DNA from: Acidianus infernus
Lineage (GTDB): Archaea; Thermoproteota; Thermoprotei_A; Sulfolobales; Sulfolobaceae
Length of the DNA: 64,000 nt
Assembly: GCF_009729545.1 (NCBI RefSeq)
Contig: NZ_WFIY01000004.1
Coordinates: 2,020,001-2,084,000, forward strand
Direction of reading: 5' to 3'
The translations under genes were made by a program, and so were the position numbers. The notes beneath the pieces were generated by a model. That model was not told the origin of the DNA. It saw nothing but the letters and a program-made list of their open reading frames with translations, and searched no databases. Positions 57,726 through 64,000 of the stretch are shown here, piece by piece. Position 1 is the first letter of the stretch. Each line of letters starts with the position of its first letter.

Positions 57726-58661
57726 TTGAGCTACATTAAAATATTTTCAATTTTTTTGGCAATATCCTCTTCTTTAGCCTTTCTTTTTGAGTTTATTTTC
57801 CCCATTTCTTACCTCCCTATCACTTTCCCTTATGAAGGACTATTGAGTTATCTAGGTACTGCAGGGCTTTACATGGAAGTAGTATTCTTAGGTCTCGTAG
57901 CAATAGTTCTCTCTAATAAGGTAAGGTCTTTATTACCTTTAGGAATAGCGCTCTTAGTATCTCCTTCTTTAAACTTAATTCATAATTATTCTCTCTCCCC
58001 TTATTGGTCTTTCGTGGAAATAATGCTAGCATTAATTGGAATTGCTTCTCTTATAGAAGTTACAATAAAATCCAATAGGAGGCAACTCCTATTTCTGCCA
58101 ACACTTATAATGGTAATGATTACAACTTATGCAGGGATTGATACAGTCTTTTTGCACGGAGATCTAGCAATATGCTACTTATTTGTTCTAATCGCTTCCT
58201 TATTAGGCGTAGTTATCTACGCCATGGTCTACAATAAGATAATATCAAAAAGGGCAATGATGTCTTATATAGCGGCAATTCCAGGTTTATTCGTGTTCCT
58301 TCCATTATACTTTCTAGTAGTTAATAATAGATTCTTGGAAATAATAATGAACATGGTTATTCCTTCGGCTTTTGGGATAGTGCTTTATAATCCTTACAAT
58401 TTACCAATACTTCTCCTCACGTTAAGCATATCAGTCTATACAATCCTCCTACTAGCAATTAAAGGCAATGGATATGCAGGGTTAGGATACTTTATAATAT
58501 TAACAACCGCATTTCAAGCAATAACTGGATTTCACTTATTACTTTATTTGCTAGCACCTTTCATAGGATTTTCTATCCTAAGTTATAGAGAAATTGATAA
58601 CGAAAGAACTATTATGGACGATTTAAAGAAATTAGTCCAACGTTTAAGCCTTAATACTTAA
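57726..58661 (+). CDS. cbsB: Cytochrome b558/566 subunit B
   Basis: 311 residues, TTG start likely (SYIKIFSIFLAISSSLAFLF). About nine hydrophobic spans and a short charged C-terminus. The sequence is not well conserved; identity rests on membrane topology, size and place between cbsA and soxL2. It is thought to be the membrane partner of CbsA. Confidence 0.82.
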   Translation: MSYIKIFSIFLAISSSLAFLFEFIFPISYLPITFPYEGLLSYLGTAGLYMEVVFLGLVAIVLSNKVRSLLPLGIALLVSPSLNLIHNYSLSPYWSFVEIMLALIGIASLIEVTIKSNRRQLLFLPTLIMVMITTYAGIDTVFLHGDLAICYLFVLIASLLGVVIYAMVYNKIISKRAMMSYIAAIPGLFVFLPLYFLVVNNRFLEIIMNMVIPSAFGIVLYNPYNLPILLLTLSISVYTILLLAIKGNGYAGLGYFIILTTAFQAITGFHLLLYLLAPFIGFSILSYREIDNERTIMDDLKKLVQRLSLNT

Positions 58662-58685
58662 GATACAAATTTTTTGTTGACCATA

Positions 58686-59663
58686 ATGATAAAGTTTAAA
58701 CTAAACAAAGACGAGAAACCCATACTTTCTCCCAGCGACTTTTACTTCATAAACAAACTCTTAGCTAAAATGAGAAATCCAAAAACAAAGTTCGACTCCA
58801 GAGAATTCGTCAAGAAGGGAGAAGACTATTTATTTAACTACGTAGATAAGAACTTAGGGGGAATCGATGAAGGAAGAAGGAGATTCCTTAAAGGCTTGGT
58901 AATAGGAATAGGAGCAGCTGCAGTTATAGGTTTGATTCCCGGACTTAGAGTTTTGCAACCGCCAGAAGTTGCAGCAATAAGCGGTTTTCCAAAGTCACTC
59001 TTAGTTGATTCCTCAGGGTCTCCAATTTTAGCTTCTAAAATACCAGTTAATAGCCCAATAATTACAATTTATGAATATCCACTAACCGGAGAGCCCAACT
59101 TCTTACTCAACCTAGGAGATTCTTCAGGAAAACCTGTTAAATTGCCTCCAGCCACTGTAGTCGTACCTCAAACCGGTGATAAATATACTTGGCCAGGAGG
59201 AGTAGGACCTTATGGCTCGATAGTATCTTATAGCGCAATATGTCAACACCTAGGTTGCCAACCGCCGTATATACACTTCTATCCTCCTAATCACGTTAAT
59301 TCTGCACAAGAATCTGCACCAGAGCCAGATACATTAACTCCACAAGCAGTGGCAGCTGCACAAAGCAATCACATACCAGCAATATTCCATTGCGATTGTC
59401 ACGGTTCTACTTATGATCCTTATCACGGTGCTGCGGTGCTAACTGGGCCGACCGTGAGACCTCTTCCCGCAACAATCTTAGAATGGGACAGTTCTACTGA
59501 TTACTTGTATGCAGTAGGCAGTATTGGAGTAGGAGTATATCCTACGGGATCTAACGGAGTACCTTCCAAAGATCCTAAGAGCGACTTAGACTCGAGCTTT
59601 GGATCTTCCGTAGGAACTAAGACTGTAGTGAAAGAAACCGAGAACCCATTTAGTAGCAGTTAG
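58686..59663 (+). CDS. soxL2: Rieske iron-sulfur protein SoxL2
   Basis: 325 residues from ATG 58,686 (a TTG at 58,674 is possible). Twin-arginine signal GRRRFLKGLVIGIGAAAVIG. Rieske 2Fe-2S ligands: AICQHLGCQ and FHCDCHGSTYDPYHGA. Long Pro-rich insert between them (YIHFYPPNHVNSAQ). It transfers electrons from quinol to CbsA or another acceptor. It needs Tat export, and tat genes lie 3 kb away. Confidence 0.92.
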   Translation: MIKFKLNKDEKPILSPSDFYFINKLLAKMRNPKTKFDSREFVKKGEDYLFNYVDKNLGGIDEGRRRFLKGLVIGIGAAAVIGLIPGLRVLQPPEVAAISGFPKSLLVDSSGSPILASKIPVNSPIITIYEYPLTGEPNFLLNLGDSSGKPVKLPPATVVVPQTGDKYTWPGGVGPYGSIVSYSAICQHLGCQPPYIHFYPPNHVNSAQESAPEPDTLTPQAVAAAQSNHIPAIFHCDCHGSTYDPYHGAAVLTGPTVRPLPATILEWDSSTDYLYAVGSIGVGVYPTGSNGVPSKDPKSDLDSSFGSSVGTKTVVKETENPFSSS

Positions 59664-59670
59664 GTGAGAA

Positions 59671-61335
59671 TTGATGAGCGTGTCAAAAAGGATCTCAAAC
59701 TGGTTTAGTGAAAGACTAAAATTAGATGAATTACCGTTTTTTAGAACTCCAGATTATATGTATCATGTTAGTGATTGGTTAGGCGCATTAGTAGCGGCTG
59801 CTTTCATATACACTGTAATATCGGGACTTATTTTACTTTTATATTACGACCCAGATAACGGTTATGAGTCTACGCAATTTATCATAAATCAAGTTCCTTA
59901 TGGTTCTGTAGTTCTCTACAGCCACCTATATGGAGCGTATGCAATGATTATTTTGGCATATATTCACATGTTTAGGAATTATTTTGTTGGAGCTTATAAA
60001 AAACCCAGAGAGCTACTATGGATAATAGGAGTATTGCTATTAGTACTAACTATGGGTGCTTCGTTCTTAGGTTACAGCTTAATAGGCGATGTCCTAGCTA
60101 CAAGTGCAGTAGACGTAGGAGCAGGTATAATAGAATCAATACCCGGAATGCAATGGCTAGTTCCATTCTTGTTCGGAAATTACGATAACGGGCAATACGG
60201 TAGAGTTCTAGCTTGGCACATAATCTTTGTTGCATTAATCGGCCTATTGTTCATATTCCACTTCTTCCTTGCAGAGTCTTACGGAATGATGCCTTCCAGG
60301 AAAGTAAAAAGTAAGGCTCCAGCAGTTTACACCAGAGAAGAATGGATGAAGTTTAATCCATGGTGGCCTAGGAACTTTGTCTACATGTTATCATTAATAT
60401 TAATGACATGGGGATTCATACTTATTATACCAAATGCCCTAGCATACTTAAACGGCTTACCTCAATATTATAATCCATTCTTGAATCCAAAACCTGCACC
60501 CCCGCCAACAAGTCCATTAGCTGCTAAAGTTACTACTTATCCGCCATGGTTCTTCCTATTCTTCTATAAGATTGCAGACTTTAGCAGTAATGTATTATTA
60601 GACTTAGTAATAGGTGCAATTATTCCTTTAGCGTATTTGATTTTATTGCCATTCCTAGATAGGTCAGAAGAACTACACCCACTCAAGAGGAAGATATTTA
60701 CTGGAATTGGTATATTAATGATAATATACCTAATACAAACTACACTATGGGGAGATATTGCACCCGGTGTTCCGGTAGCTTTCAAGTGCCAAGTAGTTGC
60801 TCTATTACCTCCTGCAGTTATAGTAGCTATTGGATTATGGATGTTACCAAGCAAAAAGAGCAGTGAAGGACCAAGAGTTAAGCATTCATTAATACATCTA
60901 GGAAAAGCCTTAGCACCATTAGCGATATTAGGATTTGTAATAATATCCCTACTATTTGTTGGAGGCTTAGCGGAATTCGTTAACTATCCTTCCCCAATCA
61001 CATTCGCAATACTATTACCAATAGCCTCGCTCTTCGTAATAGGAGCAAAAAGAATAGCACCAATAATATTACGCATGGAGCAACAAAATACTTCAACCAC
61101 TCCATCTCCTGAAGTCAGCAAGCTTGAGACGAAGAAGAAGTTTGCCCAATATATCATTGTAGTGTTGTTCATATTGAGCTTAGTTCTAATGGCTACATTG
61201 TGGACCATACCGCCAACTGGATATGAGTCCAACATGTTCGGAGTTGACCTAGGCTTAATATTTGTAATGTGGGGTGAAGCAATCTCACTATATCATTACA
61301 TTGTATATAAGAAGCCAAATGAGTCCTACGAATAA
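59671..61335 (+). CDS. soxN: Cytochrome b subunit SoxN
   Basis: 554 residues, diheme cytochrome b with ~12 spans. LYSHLYGAYAMIILAYIHMFRNY and WHIIFVALIGLLFIFHFF carry the heme-binding His pairs. The cytochrome b/b6 core covers the first ~330 residues, and extra spans follow. With SoxL2 it forms a bc1-like quinol-oxidising complex. ATG (59,671) after GTGAG, eight bases after soxL2. Confidence 0.92.
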   Translation: MMSVSKRISNWFSERLKLDELPFFRTPDYMYHVSDWLGALVAAAFIYTVISGLILLLYYDPDNGYESTQFIINQVPYGSVVLYSHLYGAYAMIILAYIHMFRNYFVGAYKKPRELLWIIGVLLLVLTMGASFLGYSLIGDVLATSAVDVGAGIIESIPGMQWLVPFLFGNYDNGQYGRVLAWHIIFVALIGLLFIFHFFLAESYGMMPSRKVKSKAPAVYTREEWMKFNPWWPRNFVYMLSLILMTWGFILIIPNALAYLNGLPQYYNPFLNPKPAPPPTSPLAAKVTTYPPWFFLFFYKIADFSSNVLLDLVIGAIIPLAYLILLPFLDRSEELHPLKRKIFTGIGILMIIYLIQTTLWGDIAPGVPVAFKCQVVALLPPAVIVAIGLWMLPSKKSSEGPRVKHSLIHLGKALAPLAILGFVIISLLFVGGLAEFVNYPSPITFAILLPIASLFVIGAKRIAPIILRMEQQNTSTTPSPEVSKLETKKKFAQYIIVVLFILSLVLMATLWTIPPTGYESNMFGVDLGLIFVMWGEAISLYHYIVYKKPNESYE

Positions 61336-61367
61336 GATATTTTACTTTTTTCTCATATTTACTATTT

Positions 61368-61661
61368 ATGATAAATGTTGGTCTTTATTATAGGGTGAAG
61401 GAGGGTCACGAGAAGGAATTTGAGGAAGCTTTTTCAAAGGTGGTTTCAATACTAAAAAATTCAGACATTGGCTTTATTGACGCAAAACTATACAAGAGGG
61501 TTGACGATCCAAGGGAATACCTAATTTACAGCGAATGGAAGGACTTAGAATCCTTCAGAAAATTCATCCTAAGCAAAGACTACAAAGAAACAACAACGTA
61601 CGGAAAAACAATACTAGAAGGAAGACCATACCACAAAATATTCCAAGAAATAAATGCCTAA
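61368..61661 (+). CDS. odsN: OdsN, small ABM-fold protein of the sox operon
   Basis: 97 residues with antibiotic-biosynthesis-monooxygenase fold: GLYYRVKEGHEKEFEEAF, then YLIYSEWKDLESFRKFI, then GRPYHKIFQEI. In Sulfolobus acidocaldarius a gene of this kind closes the cbsAB-soxLN operon. Its role is unknown; heme or quinone handling is possible. Confidence 0.82.
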   Translation: MINVGLYYRVKEGHEKEFEEAFSKVVSILKNSDIGFIDAKLYKRVDDPREYLIYSEWKDLESFRKFILSKDYKETTTYGKTILEGRPYHKIFQEINA

Positions 61662-61714
61662 TCAATTCCCATTTTTCCACATCCCTCTTAGTTAGTTTAT
61701 TTTAATAAATTATA

Positions 61715-61806
61715 AAAAGAATTTTATATATCCAATAAAATGATGAAACATGAGAAGGTAACAATTAACGAAATTTGTTTAACAAGGTTTCACATATATC
61801 TCCTTA
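61715..61806 (+). repeat. Dispersed leader-like repeat, copy 2
   Basis: Matches 17,559-17,640 (opposite strand). TATA-like ATTTTATATATCC, then AATAAAATGATGAAACATGA, then the conserved AAGGTAACAATTAACGAAAT and GGTTTCACATATATCTCC. A 24-codon frame starts at ATG 61,740 (MMKHEKVTINEICLTRFHIY) but is broken in copy 1. It lies in the leader of the SPASM gene. Confidence 0.7.
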
Positions 61807-61900
61807 GACTATAATTCTCTAAAGATAAGATTAGCCCTTGCTATCTCTTAGTATGCAGAGGAAAGTAGTTAAACTGGAAAGGAAAATAGGAAGGTGCGGA

Positions 61901-61923
61901 TATTCTCCCTCTTGGGGAGAATA
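61901..61923 (+). promoter_or_regulatory. Hairpin before the SPASM gene
   Basis: TATTCTCCC-tcttg-GGGAGAATA is a perfect 9-bp stem with a 5-base loop. A strong ribosome site AGGAGGGAG (61,927-61,935) and the ATG follow at once. It might control translation. Confidence 0.5.
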
Positions 61924-61942
61924 AGTAGGAGGGAGAAATAAA

Positions 61943-63133
61943 ATGTTATCTAAATACAATATTTTTCTTGACGATTATAAAATCATGTTTAATACATTAA
62001 CTGGATATGCAATAAGATTAACTGACGAGGAAATGGAGAAGTTGAAAAAAGGTGAAGTACCGGAAGAATTAAAAGATATAATAGAAGAAGGATTTTCTGC
62101 AACCTTTGATGAGTTCTTACAAAAATTTAGGAAAGAAGTGTTAGAACCAACATTAGTACTAACTTATAGGTGTAATTTTGATTGCGTTTACTGTTTTCAA
62201 AAGGCTTTTAGGAATAATTCCTCCGTAAGCGATAAAGTAGTGAGAGGATTTATAAAATACGTCAGAACTAATGCAAAAGGTAGGAAAGTTAGGGTAACTT
62301 ATTTCGGCGGAGAGCCTTTATTGGAATTAGGAAAAATTAAGGAAATTTCCACTCAACTTTCGGATTTAAAGTACTCTTTCAGTATAGTGACAAACGGTTC
62401 GCTCCTAACTAGACACGTTTTCGAAGAATTAAAGAGCTTAGGTTTAACTCACGTGCAAATAACTTTAGACGGCCCCAAGGAAGTTCACGATAAAAGGAGA
62501 TATTTTGTTGGAGGAAAAGGATCTTACGATATAATTTTAAAGAACTTAAAGGAAATTCAAGATGAAGTAAATGTTGTCCTTAGGGTTAATATAGACGTAA
62601 ATAACTTGGATTCCTTCAGAGACCTTTTGAAGGATTTAAAGCAAAACGGAATAACTAAAGTTAGACTTGACCCGCATTTAGTTCACGATAACGTTTTTAG
62701 GAACGAATACTGGGATTACACGTTCCCTAAGGATGAAGAAGGAGAGATCCTTGTAAAATTATGGGAAACTGCTAAGGATGAAGGTTTTGAAATACCTCAA
62801 GACGTATTTAGGTTAGGTTTATGCGTTGCCCACTTTGATGAAGATATTGTAGTAGATCCTTTCGGGAATATTTACCCTTGTTGGGCTTTTACAGGAAATC
62901 CACTTTACGTAAAGGGTTACCTTACTGAAGACGGAGATGTAGTCATTTACGAGAAGCTTTCCGGACAAAGGGCCTTAAATTTGTGGAAGAAATGTAAAGA
63001 TTGCCCTTATATGCCTCTATGCCTTGGCGGTTGTAGGTTCTTTTCAGTACTAAACAAGAAAGGTTTCGATGGAATAGATTGTAGAAAGAAAAGTTATGAG
63101 GCCATCATGAAATTATTAAAATATTTCGTCTAA
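61943..63133 (+). CDS. Radical SAM/SPASM maturase
   Basis: 396 residues. N-terminal [20 protein letters not shown] is like RiPP-type maturases. Radical SAM site [14 protein letters not shown] (Cys77, 81, 84). C-terminal SPASM cysteines: GLCVAHF, IYPCWAF, and [14 protein letters not shown]. Such enzymes modify peptides or proteins by thioether or C-C links, or make formylglycine. Its substrate is unknown. It has a very good Shine-Dalgarno, rare in this window. Confidence 0.85.
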   Translation: MLSKYNIFLDDYKIMFNTLTGYAIRLTDEEMEKLKKGEVPEELKDIIEEGFSATFDEFLQKFRKEVLEPTLVLTYRCNFDCVYCFQKAFRNNSSVSDKVVRGFIKYVRTNAKGRKVRVTYFGGEPLLELGKIKEISTQLSDLKYSFSIVTNGSLLTRHVFEELKSLGLTHVQITLDGPKEVHDKRRYFVGGKGSYDIILKNLKEIQDEVNVVLRVNIDVNNLDSFRDLLKDLKQNGITKVRLDPHLVHDNVFRNEYWDYTFPKDEEGEILVKLWETAKDEGFEIPQDVFRLGLCVAHFDEDIVVDPFGNIYPCWAFTGNPLYVKGYLTEDGDVVIYEKLSGQRALNLWKKCKDCPYMPLCLGGCRFFSVLNKKGFDGIDCRKKSYEAIMKLLKYFV

Positions 63134-63157
63134 GAATTTAAGTTAGTATAATTTTTT

Positions 63158-63185
63158 ACTTTTATTCATAATCTTGAATAAAAGT
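63158..63185. promoter_or_regulatory. Perfect 11-bp inverted repeat
   Basis: ACTTTTATTCA-taatct-TGAATAAAAGT. It lies between the SPASM gene and the regulator-like gene at 63,264. It could be an operator or an end-of-transcript hairpin. A TATA-like GTATATATG (63,202-63,210) follows. Confidence 0.45.
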
Positions 63186-63263
63186 GTTAAAGGTCGTTAA
63201 TAGTATATATGTTGGACTTTTCTTAGAAATCCTTTTAGATTTACACGGGAATTTCATCTTAAG

Positions 63264-63800
63264 ATGTGCGATTATAGAATTATAACAACGGATAGACCAG
63301 TAAAAGATAGCGGCAAAGCAATAATAGTTAGTAGAGAGACTTTCAATAAATTAACCTCTGACATTTACTTGAAGGTAATGGCCAGCGACGATAAGGAAAA
63401 GCTGGGCTTGAGTAAAAGTTACTATTATTACATTTTGGATTCAATGAAGAAACTTGGCTTAATAGAAGATAATGCTCTAGCTTTTAAGCTAATTATGCCC
63501 TTCGTTAAAGGCGAAAAAGAATTGAAATTCGATGATGGCATAATTTACCTCAATGGAAAGCAAATTATCTCGATAGATATGTCATCCAGTAAATACGCTT
63601 GCCCTACTTGTCCAGTTTTCGCTGAATGTGTTTATGGAATTAAAAGAATTGCAATGTCGATGAAGATAAAAACGCAGAGCATTGACAGTGAAATAGAAGC
63701 TAGAAATGAAAGATTACCTTCAAAACTTTGGTACTCACTTATAAGAGGTATTGTAGCAAAAGTTTTACCTAAATTAGATTCTATTAACGTATATTATTAA
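63264..63800 (+). CDS. Four-cysteine winged-helix-like putative regulator, paralogue 2
   Basis: 178 residues. Same plan as the gene at 55,723: MCD start, LSKSYYYYILDSMKKLGLIEDNAL helix pair, C-x2-C-x5-C (Cys113, 116, 122 in YACPTCPVFAEC). C-terminal ~40 residues differ. Both could hold an Fe-S cluster with Cys2. It is next to the SPASM maturase. No named family known to me. Confidence 0.65.
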   Translation: MCDYRIITTDRPVKDSGKAIIVSRETFNKLTSDIYLKVMASDDKEKLGLSKSYYYYILDSMKKLGLIEDNALAFKLIMPFVKGEKELKFDDGIIYLNGKQIISIDMSSSKYACPTCPVFAECVYGIKRIAMSMKIKTQSIDSEIEARNERLPSKLWYSLIRGIVAKVLPKLDSINVYY

Positions 63801-63868
63801 GGAGATTTCATTATAACAGTTACCTTGTAGAGAATCTCCTTTTAAGAAATATTGTTGTAACAAATTAA

Positions 63869-64000
63869 GACTGGCTTCCTCCCCGCCCTGGAAAGGTTCC
63901 CTCCCAAGGCGGTTCATAGTTACCACCATCGATTCGGGTGGCTCAGAGAACCACATTAGAAGAGTGGGGGACTTTCATTCACCTAGTCCCTTATGCTGGT
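63869..64000. mobile_element. TnpB-type element end, runs off the window
   Basis: Starts GGCTTCCTCCCCGCC, then GGTTCCCTCCCAAGGCGG, TTACCACCATCGATTCGGGT, GGGACTTTCATTCACC. GC-rich and foldable like the block at 8,634-8,800. The tnpB gene, if any, would lie beyond 64,000 on the minus strand. Confidence 0.5.

Noticed and set aside
61740..61814. 24-codon frame as a RiPP precursor for the SPASM enzyme
   Set aside because: Not listed as a gene because the near-identical sequence at 17.6 kb stops after three codons, so selection on the peptide is not supported. Kept only as a possibility in the findings.

Overview
The window is AT-rich archaeal DNA from a thermoacidophilic, sulfur-oxidising member of the Sulfolobales (Acidianus/Metallosphaera/Sulfuracidifex-like; genus not determinable here). 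Lineage evidence: a cbsAB-soxL2N-odsN respiratory cluster, a thermopsin-family protein, a merHA mercury operon, an extracellular PQQ-propeller tetrathionate hydrolase, and an sHdr (heterodisulfide-reductase-like) sulfur-oxidation locus. Genes are tightly packed, often with ATGA-type overlaps, with TTG/GTG starts and archaeal TATA boxes.

Layout. 1-6,988: acyl-CoA/propionate metabolism (partial enoyl-CoA hydratase, hydroxyacyl-CoA dehydrogenase, class III aminotransferase, WrbA-like flavoprotein, then prpD-prpB-prpC of a methylcitrate cycle). 7.8-15 kb: an Hsp20-like protein, a probable acetate-type transporter, a formate dehydrogenase operon (catalytic subunit, DUF1641, FdhD) and a zinc-type alcohol dehydrogenase. 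15-24 kb: accessory, decaying DNA: a TnpB transposon sitting between an intact VapB and a headless VapC, a frameshifted merR beside intact merH-merA, a half TnpB gene, a membrane-anchored thermopsin-like protein, a MITE that ends a truncated HEPN gene, TrmO, and 1.5 kb of eroded DNA.

24.7-44.4 kb is the core: TusA plus an HDAC-fold amidohydrolase; a divergent pair of operons, leftwards DsrE, dihydrolipoamide dehydrogenase, an unknown protein and a two-thioredoxin-fold protein, rightwards dsrE3A-tusA-hdrC1-hdrB1-hdrA-hyp-hdrC2-hdrB2; then OsmC, a CX3C microprotein, a CBS protein and a lipoate island (two lipoate-binding proteins, two lipoate ligases, two radical-SAM LipS enzymes, and an unknown M23/hybrid-motif-like protein). 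Together these form a cytoplasmic route in which TusA/DsrE carry sulfane sulfur to the sHdr complex, with lipoate-binding protein as a cofactor, and all lipoate assembly genes are linked.

44.4-52.6 kb: nitroreductase, a TnpB element remnant, PaREP1/HEPN protein, VapBC, a CBS-RAM sensor, tetrathionate hydrolase and a beta-carbonic-anhydrase-like protein. 52.6-64 kb: TauE/SafE exporter with DUF1634, tatC and two tatA/B genes, then the cytochrome b558/566-Rieske-cytochrome b operon (its Rieske protein has a twin-arginine signal), a radical SAM/SPASM maturase, and two paralogous four-cysteine putative regulators that bracket this block. Outer-face tetrathionate hydrolysis, sulfite export, cytoplasmic sHdr oxidation and quinone-linked respiration make a coherent sulfur-energy region.

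No rRNA, no convincing tRNA and no CRISPR array were seen. Scattered IS200/IS605-type ends and a two-copy MITE show repeated transposon activity.
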